Shown here: in pieces, positions 53,275 through 61,315 of the stretch | Numbering within the stretch: position 1 is the stretch's first letter | How the letters are laid out: each line of letters starts with the position of its first letter | NCBI RefSeq assembly: GCF_014202475.1 | Contig: NZ_JACHGV010000008.1 | Span: 62,001 to 126,000, forward strand | Reading direction: 5' to 3' | Source of the DNA: Streptomyces paradoxus | Lineage (GTDB): Bacteria; Actinomycetota; Actinomycetes; Streptomycetales; Streptomycetaceae | Length of the DNA stretch: 64,000 bases | The notes under the pieces: model-generated | Database searches by the model: none | What the model was told of the DNA's origin: nothing | Seen by the model: the letters and a program-made list of their open reading frames with translations, nothing else | Program-made: the position numbers and the translations under genes

Positions 53275-54812
53275 TGCTGGTTCGCTCCCGTCTCCGGGCG
53301 CCGCCTGACGGTCAGGCGGGACGGCAGGTCGGTCAGGTCGGCGCCGCGCGGGACGCCGAGACGTTCGAGTACGGCGGTGCCGGCCACCGCGACGATCAGG
53401 TTGAGCAGCAGGGCGGCGAGCCCGGCGTAGATCTCCAGCGGCCCGGAACCGAAGCCCACGATGGACGAGAAGCCCTCGCGGACGACCAGGTACGTCCCGG
53501 CGGCCATGCCCGCCGCCCACCCGGCGAGCAGTGCCCGCGGATGCAGCCGTCCGGTGAACAGCCCGATGGCCACGGCCGGGAAGATCTGCAGGATCCACAC
53601 CCCGCCCAGCAGCTGGAGGTTGATCGCGTCCTGGTCGCGCAGCCCGAAGACGAACGCGACCGCCCCGGCCTTGGCGATGAGCGAGACGGCCTTGGCGATG
53701 CGGACCTGCCGTTTGGGCGTGGCCGTCGGATGCACGTACTCGACGTACACGTTGCGGACGAAGCTGGTGGCGGCCGCGATCGACATCACCGCCGCCGGGA
53801 CCAGCGCCCCGACGGTGATCGCTCCGAACACCAGCCCCGCCAGCGGCGCCGGCATCAACCGGTCGACCAGCATCGGCACGGCCGCCTCGGCCCCGCCCTC
53901 CGGCGCCCGCACCCCGGCCGCGAGTGCCGCGAACCCGAGGACGCCGAAGAGCGCGAGCAGTCCCGTCCAGGCGGGCAGCGCCACCGAGACCTTGCGCAGG
54001 GTGCGCGGTCCGTCGGCGGCGAACCCCGCCGTCAGCACGTGCGGGTACATCAGCAGGGCGAGCGCCGAGCCGAGCGCGAGGGTGGCGTAGGCGGGCTGCT
54101 GGGCCGGAGCCAGCACCAGCGCGGGGCCGCCGAGCCGCCGGGCCGCTCCGTCGAAGACGGCACCCGGCCCGCCGAGCCGCTCCAGGACCAGCCAGGTGAC
54201 CGCGGTGAGCGACACGAAGACGGCCACCGCCTTCAGCGCGGAGATGACGGTGGGTGCCCGCAGCCCGTGGCGGTAGGTGGCCACGGCGAGCCCCGCGAAC
54301 AGCGCCACCATCACCAGGTCCCCGGCCGCACCGCGCGGATACACCCCGCCGGCCGTCAGCACGGCCCGTATGCCGAGCAGCTGGAGCGCCAGGTAGGGCA
54401 TGGTCGCGAGGATCCCGGTCAGCGCGACGACCAGGGCGAGCGGCGGCGACCCGTACCGCCCGCGGACGAAGTCGGCGACGGTGATGTAGCCGTGGGCGCG
54501 GGCCACGGTCCACAGGCGGCCGAGCAGCACGAAGGCGAGCGGGCAGAGGATCACCGTGTACGGCACGGCGAAGAAGGCCGCGGCGCCGTTGCCGTACGCC
54601 AGCCCCGGCACGGCGGTGAAGGTGTACGCGGTGAAGATCGTGCCGCCCAGCAGGAACCAGGTCCACACCGGGCCCAGGCTGCGGTCGGCCAGTGCCCAGC
54701 CCTCCAGGGACGGCAGCCGGCCGCTGGGCCGCAGGCGCCGCGCGGTGACGGCGAGCAGCGACGCTCCGCCGATCACGGCGAGGAACGTCGCGGTCATGGT
54801 GCCGTCCGCCAT
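53271..54812 (-). CDS. Sodium:solute symporter family permease
   Basis: 513 residues from ATG 54812. About 13 hydrophobic helices are visible. GTIFTAYTFTAVPGLAYGNG and HGYITVADFVRGRYGSPPLA, ATMPYLALQLLGIRAVL, and SIAAATSFVRNVYVEYVHP are typical of the SSS family (monocarboxylate/MctP-like branch). It likely couples Na+ entry to uptake of a small organic acid. A DUF3311 small partner often found upstream is not seen here. First gene of an operon with an ECF sigma, divergent from cstA. Confidence 0.9.
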   Translation of the reverse strand: MADGTMTATFLAVIGGASLLAVTARRLRPSGRLPSLEGWALADRSLGPVWTWFLLGGTIFTAYTFTAVPGLAYGNGAAAFFAVPYTVILCPLAFVLLGRLWTVARAHGYITVADFVRGRYGSPPLALVVALTGILATMPYLALQLLGIRAVLTAGGVYPRGAAGDLVMVALFAGLAVATYRHGLRAPTVISALKAVAVFVSLTAVTWLVLERLGGPGAVFDGAARRLGGPALVLAPAQQPAYATLALGSALALLMYPHVLTAGFAADGPRTLRKVSVALPAWTGLLALFGVLGFAALAAGVRAPEGGAEAAVPMLVDRLMPAPLAGLVFGAITVGALVPAAVMSIAAATSFVRNVYVEYVHPTATPKRQVRIAKAVSLIAKAGAVAFVFGLRDQDAINLQLLGGVWILQIFPAVAIGLFTGRLHPRALLAGWAAGMAAGTYLVVREGFSSIVGFGSGPLEIYAGLAALLLNLIVAVAGTAVLERLGVPRGADLTDLPSRLTVRRRPETGANQQ

Positions 54813-54843
54813 GGGTCACCGTCCTTGGTGTGCCTGATCCCTC

Positions 54844-54858
54844 GCGCAAGAGTTGCGC
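54844..54858. promoter_or_regulatory. Dyad element near the symporter promoter
   Basis: GCGCAA-GAG-TTGCGC, a perfect 15-bp inverted repeat 32 bp upstream of the symporter start at 54812. A related element lies at 54936-54946. Candidate operator. Confidence 0.55.
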
Positions 54859-54935
54859 GGCGGCCCCGATCGGAGGACACGGAACCGGCGGGAAAATCCT
54901 CTGGACATTCGCTGTCAACCGGTTCCAGGGGGTGG

Positions 54936-54946
54936 GCAACTCTTGC
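54936..54946. promoter_or_regulatory. Second dyad element, toward cstA
   Basis: GCAACTCTTGC, the exact reverse complement of the core of the element at 54846-54856, about 80 bp away and 94 bp upstream of the cstA start. The pair suggests one regulator for both divergent genes. Confidence 0.55.
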
Positions 54947-55040
54947 ACAGACCCACAGCGAGCGGGAGAGCCGCCGTTTCGCTGATCCCCGGGCACCTCG
55001 GGTCACGAGGTGTCCCGCACCGCCCCGGTGAGGAGCCGCC

Positions 55041-57194
55041 ATGCCTGCGTCCACCCTGCCCGAATCCGGCCTGCCAGCGCCCGAAAAGTCGCGTATATCA
55101 CTTCGATCCGCCCTGCTGTGGACCGGCGTCGCTCTGCTCGGCGCCGTCGCCTGGGGCGTCCTCGCGCTGGCCCGGGGCGAGAGGATCTCCGCCGTCTGGC
55201 TGGTGGTCGCCGCGCTCGGCTCCTACGCCATCGCCTACCGCTTCTACGCCCGGTTCATCGCCCGCCGGGTGCTCCGGCCGGACGACCGCCGGGCCACGCC
55301 CGCCGAGCGTCTGGAGGACGGCGTCGACTTCCAGCCGACCGACCGCCGGGTGCTGCTCGGCCACCACTTCGCCGCGATCGCCGGCGCCGGGCCACTGGTG
55401 GGACCGGTTCTGGCGGCGCAGATGGGCTATCTCCCGGGCACGCTGTGGATCGTCGCCGGGGTGATCTTCGCCGGGGCGGTGCAGGACATGGTGGTGCTGT
55501 TCCTGTCGATGCGCCGGGACGGCACGTCGCTGGGCCAGATGGCCCGTGACGAGATCGGCCGGGCGGGCGGGGCGGCCGCCCTGGTCGCGGTGTTCGCCAT
55601 CATGATCATCCTGCTCGGCGTGCTCGCCCTGGTGGTCGTGAACGCTCTGGCCCACTCCCCGTGGGGCACGTTCTCCGTCGCGATGACCATCCCCATCGCC
55701 CTCTTCATGGGCTTCTGGATGCATCGCGTCCGTCCCGGCAGGGTCGTCGAGACCAGCCTCTTTGGCGTGGCGCTGCTGCTCCTGGCGATCGTCGGCGGCG
55801 GCTGGGTGCAGAACTCCTCCCTGGCCGGCACCTTCACCCTCAGCCCCACCACCCTCGTCTTCTGCCTCATCGGCTACGGCTTCGTCGCCTCGGTGCTGCC
55901 GGTGTGGATGCTGCTGGCGCCGCGCGACTACCTCTCCACCTTCATGAAGATCGGCACCATCGCCCTGCTCGCCGTGGGCGTGATCGTGGCCGCGCCCGTG
56001 CTCCGGGCCGACGCGGTGAGCGACTTCGCGACCTCGGGAGCGGGCCCGGTCTTCGCGGGGGCGTTGTTCCCCTTCCTCTTCATCACGATCGCCTGCGGCG
56101 CGCTGTCCGGCTTCCACGCCCTGGTCTCCTCCGGAACGACCCCGAAGCTGATCCAGAAGGAGTCCCAGGTCCGGCTGATCGGCTACGGCGCGATGCTGAT
56201 GGAGTCGTTCGTCGCGATCATGGCGCTGATCGCCGCGGCGACGCTGGAGCCGGGTCTGTATTACGCGATGAACGCCCCGGCTGGACTGCTGGGCGCGACC
56301 GCCGAGTCCGCGTCCCACGCGGTGGCGGGCCTCGGCTTCACCATCACCCCCGACCAGCTCACCCAGGCCGCGAAGGCCGTCGAGGAACAGACCCTGATCG
56401 CCCGCTCCGGAGGCGCCCCGACCCTCGCGGTCGGCATGTCGGAGATCTTCTCCGGCGTCTTCGGCGGGGCGGCCATGAAGGCCTTCTGGTACCACTTCGC
56501 GATCATGTTCGAGGCGCTGTTCATCCTGACCACGGTGGACGCCGGGACCCGCGTCGGCCGCTTCATGCTCCAGGACATGCTCGGCAACGTCTACAAGCCG
56601 CTCGGCCGGGTCAACTGGAAGCCCGGCATCTGGCTGTGCAGCGGTCTGGTCGTCGCCGCCTGGGGCTACTTCCTCTACACCGGCGCCACCGACCCGCTCG
56701 GCGGAATCAACCAGCTCTTCCCGCTCTTCGGCATCGCCAACCAGCTGCTCGCCGCCATCGCCCTCGCCGTCTGCACCACCGTCCTCGTCAAGTCCGGGCG
56801 GCTGCGCTGGGCCTGGGTGACCGGCGTTCCCCTCGCCTGGGTCACCGCGATCACCTTCACCGCCGGCTGGCAGAAGGTCTTCTCCACTGACCCGAAGATC
56901 GGCTTCTTCGCCCAACGGTCCCACTATGCCGACGCCCTGGACGCCGGCCAGATCCTCGCCCCCGCCAAGACGACCGCCGACATGCACACCGTGGTCACCA
57001 ACTCCACCGTCGACGGCGTCCTCATCGCCCTCTTCCTCCTCCTGGTCGCCGTGGTGATCGTCAACGCGGCGGTGGTCTGCGTGCGCGCGATACGGTCCAC
57101 CACGCCACTGCCGACCACCGAGGCCCCGTACGTCGAGTCCCGCATCGACGTGCCCGGCGCATCCGTCGAGCCCCTGGCCGGAGCCCGCTCGTGA
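55041..57194 (+). CDS. cstA: Carbon starvation protein CstA-like transporter
   Basis: 717 residues from ATG 55041 with GAGGAG upstream. Many membrane helices, with the family's RLEDGVDFQPTDRRVLLGHH, FAAIAGAGPLVGPVLAAQMG, LWIVAGVIFAGAVQDMVVLF and AGTRVGRFMLQDMLGNVY, and the C-terminal GGINQLFPLFGIANQLLAAI. CstA/BtsT proteins import pyruvate or peptides under starvation. The gene overlaps the following ybdD-like gene by 4 bp, as is common. Divergent from the Na+ symporter across shared dyads, suggesting coordinated control of carbon-source uptake. Confidence 0.94.
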   Translation: MPASTLPESGLPAPEKSRISLRSALLWTGVALLGAVAWGVLALARGERISAVWLVVAALGSYAIAYRFYARFIARRVLRPDDRRATPAERLEDGVDFQPTDRRVLLGHHFAAIAGAGPLVGPVLAAQMGYLPGTLWIVAGVIFAGAVQDMVVLFLSMRRDGTSLGQMARDEIGRAGGAAALVAVFAIMIILLGVLALVVVNALAHSPWGTFSVAMTIPIALFMGFWMHRVRPGRVVETSLFGVALLLLAIVGGGWVQNSSLAGTFTLSPTTLVFCLIGYGFVASVLPVWMLLAPRDYLSTFMKIGTIALLAVGVIVAAPVLRADAVSDFATSGAGPVFAGALFPFLFITIACGALSGFHALVSSGTTPKLIQKESQVRLIGYGAMLMESFVAIMALIAAATLEPGLYYAMNAPAGLLGATAESASHAVAGLGFTITPDQLTQAAKAVEEQTLIARSGGAPTLAVGMSEIFSGVFGGAAMKAFWYHFAIMFEALFILTTVDAGTRVGRFMLQDMLGNVYKPLGRVNWKPGIWLCSGLVVAAWGYFLYTGATDPLGGINQLFPLFGIANQLLAAIALAVCTTVLVKSGRLRWAWVTGVPLAWVTAITFTAGWQKVFSTDPKIGFFAQRSHYADALDAGQILAPAKTTADMHTVVTNSTVDGVLIALFLLLVAVVIVNAAVVCVRAIRSTTPLPTTEAPYVESRIDVPGASVEPLAGARS

Positions 57195-57379
57195 GGATCC
57201 GGCACTGGGTGCGGGCGGTGCGCTGGTACCTGCGCGAGCTGACCGGAGAGGCCGACTACGAGCGGCACTGCGAGCGGCACCGGCGCCACCACCCGCTCGC
57301 CCCGGTGCCGACCCGCCGCGAGTACCAGGTGCTGCGCACCCGGCACCAGGAGGCCCGCACCCACAGCCGCTGCTGCTGA
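57191..57379 (+). CDS. YbdD/YjiX-family small protein (CstA partner)
   Basis: 62 residues from GTG 57191, overlapping the cstA stop (GTGA). VRIRHWVRAVRWYLRELTGE, ADYERHCERHRRHHP and VPTRREYQVLRTRHQEARTH are typical of the YbdD/YjiX family, which accompanies cstA-like genes. The C-terminus ends Cys-Cys. Small basic cytoplasmic protein needed in some species for CstA function. Cotranscribed with cstA. Confidence 0.9.
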   Translation: MRIRHWVRAVRWYLRELTGEADYERHCERHRRHHPLAPVPTRREYQVLRTRHQEARTHSRCC

Positions 57380-57404
57380 GCGGCTCGCGGGACACCGCGC
57401 GGGC

Positions 57405-58091
57405 TCAACTGCCCACGGTGCTGCGGAAGTCGCGGACGGCGAAGGACAAGAGCGGTTTGTGCCGGGCCAGTACGGACAGGGGAGCGCCGGCCCCGGTCGT
57501 GACGCGGCTGCGGCCGAGGGCCGGCCGCCCGCTGATCCGCGCGGGCACGCGGCACTCCGTACCGTCGGGCAGTTGCTGGACCAGGTGGGCGCGGGCGGGC
57601 AGCCGGAAGGGCAGCCGCAGCACGTCCCGGTACGTGAGGCGGACCGGCGGAATGCCGGCGGCGGTCAGCTCTCCCCGGCCGCCCCGGCCGTCCGCGCTGA
57701 GCGTGATCACGCCCTGCTCCTTCGGGATGCCCCACAGGGCGCGTCCCCCGGCCAGGGACTGTTCGTCGTCGACCCAGGCCGCCACGGTGCTGCCGGCGAG
57801 GCGGCGGCCGTGGCGAACGGCCAGGGCGACGAGGAACTCGCGGTAGGCGAGGACGCCGCCGGGCCGGTAGTCCACCCAGAAGGTCAGCAGGGTGGCCCGG
57901 CGCCGCACGACCCAGGGGCGAACCCCGCGCGGCAGGGGCCAGGGCGGCAGATCGTCCGCCGGGACGCGCCACAGCGAGACGACCATGTCGCCGGTGAGAT
58001 GCCAGGGCGACGGAGGAAAGGGCACGGCTGCTCGTTCCACGGCGTGATGACCGACTTCCTCGGCTGGGACTCGTACGGCAGATTGTCCCAC
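57405..58091 (-). CDS. Acetoacetate-decarboxylase-like protein
   Basis: 228 residues from GTG 58091 (a GTG at about 58043 is a possible alternative). The family pattern runs from TFWVDYRPGGVLAYREFLVA through WVDDEQSLAGGRALWGIPKE to FRSTVG at the C-terminus. The Lys in WGIPKE corresponds to a conserved region of acetoacetate decarboxylases, though catalytic residues should be aligned before a decarboxylase role is claimed. Many actinomycete members lack activity evidence. Tail-to-tail with the ybdD-like gene. Confidence 0.8.
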   Translation of the reverse strand: MGQSAVRVPAEEVGHHAVERAAVPFPPSPWHLTGDMVVSLWRVPADDLPPWPLPRGVRPWVVRRRATLLTFWVDYRPGGVLAYREFLVALAVRHGRRLAGSTVAAWVDDEQSLAGGRALWGIPKEQGVITLSADGRGGRGELTAAGIPPVRLTYRDVLRLPFRLPARAHLVQQLPDGTECRVPARISGRPALGRSRVTTGAGAPLSVLARHKPLLSFAVRDFRSTVGS

Positions 58092-58161
58092 CGGAGACGG
58101 TCGGGACCGGGCTGTGACGTCCGGGGCGACGGGTGCCGTGAGAGGGGCCGGCTCCTGTCGG

Positions 58162-58545
58162 TCACACGTCGAGCAGGTCCCGGGTGCGCACCGGACTCCC
58201 CAGCTCGAAGGACCGGTTCGCGGTGAGGCCCGCGACCAGTGAGCGTGCCCCGTCGACGGCGTCCGCCGCCCGCCCCAGCGGGTCGGCCACGGGTTCGCCG
58301 AAGAGATCCTCGAGCATGCGGACGTCCCCGCCGCCGTGACCGCCCTCGCCGGTCCGAACCTCCAGTACGCGCGGCGGTTCCCAGAACCGGCGCAACATCA
58401 GCTCCGTGCGCCCCGCCGTGTCGCCCACCGGCTCTCCGTGCGGCACGGCGCTCTCGTCCCGGACCGGCGACCGGGTCCAGGCGGACTCCTCGACCAGCAG
58501 CTCAAGACGTCCTTCGCTGCCGTTGACACAGAGAAGTCCCCGGCG
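58162..58545 (-). pseudogene. Remnant of a Gfo/Idh/MocA-type oxidoreductase (C-terminal part)
   Basis: The last about 125 codons of this frame look like the C-terminus of a Gfo/Idh/MocA protein: LLCVNGSEGRLELLVEE, then EGGHGGGDVRMLEDLFGEPV, ADPLGRAADAVDGARSL and VAGLTANRSFELGSPV. The N-terminal Rossmann half is absent. Upstream the frame stays open to 58875 but is Arg/Pro-rich shadow without family match or ribosome site. A truncated gene left by a deletion is the simplest reading. Confidence 0.65.
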
Positions 58546-58816
58546 GCGTAAGCGGGTACCGAGGCGCCGGGGCGCGGGCGCCCGGTCCCACCACGGCGCA
58601 GCGGCGGCGCGCGGCGTCGGAAGGCGTACGGTCTCCGTTTCGGTTCGGTCGGAGGACGACTCGGCGGGCACAGGACGGAGTCCCGGGTTCCGTGACGATT
58701 GCACGTCAGTAGCGTCGGCACGTGGTCGGCATTGAGTGAAAGTCCCACCGTGCGGGACAGGTCCTGCTCGCTTTGGATCGACCACGTCGCACCCCTGCCC
58801 GCTCCGCTGCACATTC
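58546..58816. other. Non-coding stretch upstream of the roadblock operon
   Basis: About 270 bp without a supported gene between the oxidoreductase remnant and the roadblock-operon promoter. Open frames on both strands lack start sites and family signals; it may hold the decayed front part of the remnant. Confidence 0.45.
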
Positions 58817-58866
58817 CTTTGGAAAATGCCAAAGCGTTCACCTGCACCGAGCACCGTGCGTAGTGT
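58817..58866 (+). promoter_or_regulatory. Promoter and dyad of the roadblock/LC7 operon
   Basis: CTTTGG-AAAATG-CCAAAG (58817-58834) is a clean inverted repeat. Just after it TTCACC (58837-58842), an 18-bp spacer and TAGTGT (58861-58866) make a plausible promoter 48 bp upstream of the GTG at 58914. The dyad would overlap or abut the -35. Confidence 0.5.
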
Positions 58867-58913
58867 CGTGCTCACGTTCGCGGGAACGGCCGTGCAGGGG
58901 GAGGGGATTCGGC

Positions 58914-59354
58914 GTGCCCGGAATCGACGAGAGTCTGCTGGACGCCATGCGGCTGCAAGGTGCCCGAGGGGCTTCGGTGGTCGATTGGATCAGTGGTCTT
59001 GCGCTGGGAGCGGTGGGTGACGCACCCGGTGGCGACGTGGAGGCGACGGCTGCGGAAACCGCGGAACTCGCCCGCCTCGCCACCGAGAGCGGCGCCCTCG
59101 CCCTGACCGGCAAAGGCCCGGGCGGGCCGCCCGACGACGACTCGGGTGGCCCGTCCGGGGGCCTGTCCGGCAAGGAGCCCCCTGTACAGGACCTGATCAT
59201 CACGAACGCCGACTCGTACCACCTGCTCAGGTTCGTCACCACGACGTTCGACAGCACGGTGTTCGTGCACCTGTGGCTGGACCGTGACGAAGGAAACCTG
59301 GCCCTGGCCCGCATCCGGCTGGCCGAGATGGCGGACCGGCTGGTGCTCGGATGA
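58914..59354 (+). CDS. Roadblock/LC7-like protein A
   Basis: 146 residues from GTG 58914 with GGGGAGGGG upstream. The N-terminal VVDWISGLALGAVGDAPG and the C-terminal LIITNADSYHLLRFVTTTF and LALARIRLAEMADRL parallel the protein at 60833-61207, so the two are paralogues. Between them lies a Gly/Pro-rich linker (about 70-95, KGPGGPPDDDSGG), unusual for this fold. Roadblock/LC7 domains (MglB-like) usually form dimers that regulate small GTPases. No GTPase is encoded here. Its stop overlaps the next ATG (ATGA). Confidence 0.75.
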   Translation: MPGIDESLLDAMRLQGARGASVVDWISGLALGAVGDAPGGDVEATAAETAELARLATESGALALTGKGPGGPPDDDSGGPSGGLSGKEPPVQDLIITNADSYHLLRFVTTTFDSTVFVHLWLDRDEGNLALARIRLAEMADRLVLG

Positions 59355-60181
59355 CCACGCCGACCGGGACCCTGCGCACGGACGAACCCGCCTCGGCCGT
59401 GCTCGGCACCCTCGCCGAACAGGGCGCGACCGGAGCCCTGTCCACCGAGACGGGGATCGTCTACCTCGCGGCGGGACACGTCGTGCACGTCGAATCCGCC
59501 GTCACACCCGACCTCGGCGACCTGCTCACCCACAGCGGCGCACTCGCCCCGGACGGCTGGTGGGAGGCGATCGACCAGGCAGGCCGCCGCTGCCGTGTCG
59601 GACGGCAACTGGTCGACAGCGGCCACCTCGCCGCCGGCGCCCTGGAACTGTGCCACCTGGGCGCGCTCTTCGACGCGGCGTACTTCGTGCTCGCCCACGA
59701 CGGACCGGCACTGCGCTTCCGGCCCGGAGCCGCTCACTGGCTCGGCGCGGTCCGGTCCGTACCGGTGGAAACCGTCCTGCGCGAGTCCAGACGCCGCCGC
59801 GAACTGCTGCACCGCATATGGCCCGAACCCTCCGTCGACCGCGCGCCTCTGGCCCGGGTGCCCGGACCGGACGCCGCCGACCTGCCGGCCCGCCGCGGCC
59901 GGACCCTCGCCCAGGTCGACGGTGTGCGCACCGCCGCCCAGATCGCCACCGCCCTCGCCTGCCGCACCTTCCACACCCTCGTCGAGCTCCGCCGCCTCGC
60001 CGCCGCAGGACTGGTCACCCCCGTGGCCCCCCTGCTCCCCGTCCCCACGTCCGCCCCAGCCCCAGCGTCCGCCCCCGCCCCCGTGTTCGCCGAGCCGGGC
60101 CCCTCACCTCGTCCCGCGGCACCGGACGAGCCCGAAACCGCACTGCTGCGACGGCTCCTGCACGCCTTGGAGGCACTGTGA
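59351..60181 (+). CDS. DUF4388-like protein with predicted C-terminal winged helix
   Basis: 276 residues from ATG 59351. The N-terminal 110 residues (VLGTLAEQGATGALSTETGI, VYLAAGHVVHVESAVTPDLG, HLGALFDAAYFVLAHDGPAL) resemble DUF4388 domains, which often go with roadblock proteins in bacteria. A middle segment, GRTLAQVDGVRTAAQIATAL and HTLVELRRLAAAGLVTPV, looks like a winged helix. The tail is Pro/Ala-rich with repeats of APAPASAPAP type. Probably an adaptor or DNA-binding output for the LC7 proteins around it; no function is established. Second gene of the operon. Confidence 0.7.
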   Translation: MTTPTGTLRTDEPASAVLGTLAEQGATGALSTETGIVYLAAGHVVHVESAVTPDLGDLLTHSGALAPDGWWEAIDQAGRRCRVGRQLVDSGHLAAGALELCHLGALFDAAYFVLAHDGPALRFRPGAAHWLGAVRSVPVETVLRESRRRRELLHRIWPEPSVDRAPLARVPGPDAADLPARRGRTLAQVDGVRTAAQIATALACRTFHTLVELRRLAAAGLVTPVAPLLPVPTSAPAPASAPAPVFAEPGPSPRPAAPDEPETALLRRLLHALEAL

Positions 60182-60219
60182 TCCGCGCGCGAAGACAGCG
60201 TGCCGAAAGGAGACTGCTC

Positions 60220-60741
60220 ATGGCCGTCGAGACCGACGTCCTGGACGAACTGCGTCGGCTCCGCACCCGCATACCCCGGCTGACGGGCTCCCTCGCGGCC
60301 ACCGTCGACGGACTCGTCCTCGCCCACGACGTGCCGGGCACCGAGCCGGAGGGACTCGCGGCGCTCACCGCCGCCGCCCTCGGCGTCGCCTACCGCATGA
60401 CCGACGCCGCCGCCCGTGGCGACTTCCGTGAACTGCTCGTGCGGGGCTCCGGAGGCTACGTCGCCACCTACGCCGCCGGGACGACCGCCGTGCTCACCCT
60501 CCTCGCCGAGGACCGCGTCAACGTCGGCCGCCTGCACCTCGAAGGCCGCCGCAGCGGCGCCCGGATCGCCGACCTGGTGGCCACGGGCGTGGGCCCGGGC
60601 ACCGGCCGCCACGCCGACCGGGCCGCGCCCGAGGAGCACCTGGCCACGGTGCCCCCGGCCACGGACCGCCCCATCGGCACCCTCCCGGTACGCACCCCGC
60701 AGCGGCCCACGCACCAGCCGCGCCCGCAGACCGGCATCTGA
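60220..60741 (+). CDS. Roadblock/LC7 domain protein B
   Basis: 173 residues, start chosen at ATG 60220 because GAAAGGAG precedes it; the GTG at 60178 would add 14 basic residues without a site. Roadblock core: VLDELRRLRTRIPRLTGSLA, ATVDGLVLAHDVPGTEPEGL, AALTAAALGVAYRMTDAAAR and GGYVATYAAGTTAVLTLLAE. The C-terminal 45 residues are a disordered-looking Pro/Thr tail. Canonical roadblock fold, probably dimeric. Third gene of the operon. Confidence 0.82.
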   Translation: MAVETDVLDELRRLRTRIPRLTGSLAATVDGLVLAHDVPGTEPEGLAALTAAALGVAYRMTDAAARGDFRELLVRGSGGYVATYAAGTTAVLTLLAEDRVNVGRLHLEGRRSGARIADLVATGVGPGTGRHADRAAPEEHLATVPPATDRPIGTLPVRTPQRPTHQPRPQTGI

Positions 60742-60803
60742 GCCACCCGAACCTCCTGCCCCACCGAACCTCCCGACCCACCGAACCTTCCGACCCACCG
60801 AAG
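60742..60803 (+). repeat. ~17-bp tandem repeats between LC7 genes
   Basis: Units close to GACCCACCGAACCTCCC occur about 3.7 times in the gap before the last LC7 gene (at 60742, 60758, 60775 and 60792), right before its ribosome site. Non-coding. May affect expression of the last gene or reflect slippage. Confidence 0.75.
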
Positions 60804-60832
60804 TAGAAGACCGAAGGAAAGGAACCGAGCGC

Positions 60833-61207
60833 ATGGCCAACACGGAGACCGCGCTGAAGGAATGCCTGAGCTCCATCGACGGAGCGACGGCCGTCGCACT
60901 CGTCGACTACACCAGCGGCATGGCCCTCGGCACCCTCGGCGGCAGCAAGGACTTCAACCTGGAAGTCGCCGCCGCGGGCAACACCGACGTCGTGCGGTCC
61001 AAGCTGCGCACCATGGAGCACCTGGGGCTGAAGGAGGAGATCGAGGACATCCTGATCACCCTGAACACCCAGTACCACCTCATCCGCCTCCTGAAGGGCC
61101 GCGGAGGCAGCGGACTCTTCCTCTACCTCGTGCTCGACGGGAGCCGGGCCAATCTCGCCATGGCCCGCCACCAGTTGCGCCGCATCGAGGCCGACCTGGA
61201 GGTCTGA
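60833..61207 (+). CDS. Roadblock/LC7-like protein C
   Basis: 124 residues from ATG 60833, with GAAAGGAA upstream. VALVDYTSGMALGTLGGSKD, FNLEVAAAGNTDVVRSKLRT, IEDILITLNTQYHLIRLL and FLYLVLDGSRANLAMARHQL form the roadblock/LC7-like fold. It is a paralogue of protein A (58914-59354) without its linker. Fourth gene of the set, with the best family match after protein B. Ends before a terminator. Confidence 0.82.
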   Translation: MANTETALKECLSSIDGATAVALVDYTSGMALGTLGGSKDFNLEVAAAGNTDVVRSKLRTMEHLGLKEEIEDILITLNTQYHLIRLLKGRGGSGLFLYLVLDGSRANLAMARHQLRRIEADLEV

Positions 61208-61227
61208 ACCGGCACCACCGGACGGGA

Positions 61228-61257
61228 GCCCTCCGCCACGGACACGTCGCGGAGGGC
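61228..61257 (+). terminator. Terminator of the roadblock operon
   Basis: 9-bp perfect arms (GCCCTCCGC and GCGGAGGGC) with a 12-nt loop start 21 bp after the stop at 61207. Confidence 0.75.
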
Positions 61258-61315
61258 CCCGGCACGCCGCACGGCGACGGCCTGCGCGCAGCCGGCCGCG
61301 TCTACGGTGGGTGCC

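Noticed and set aside
58546..58875. Extended N-terminus for the oxidoreductase remnant up to 58875
   Set aside because: The upstream part is Arg/Pro-rich without family match, and it covers the roadblock-operon promoter; only the last about 125 codons look like a real protein.
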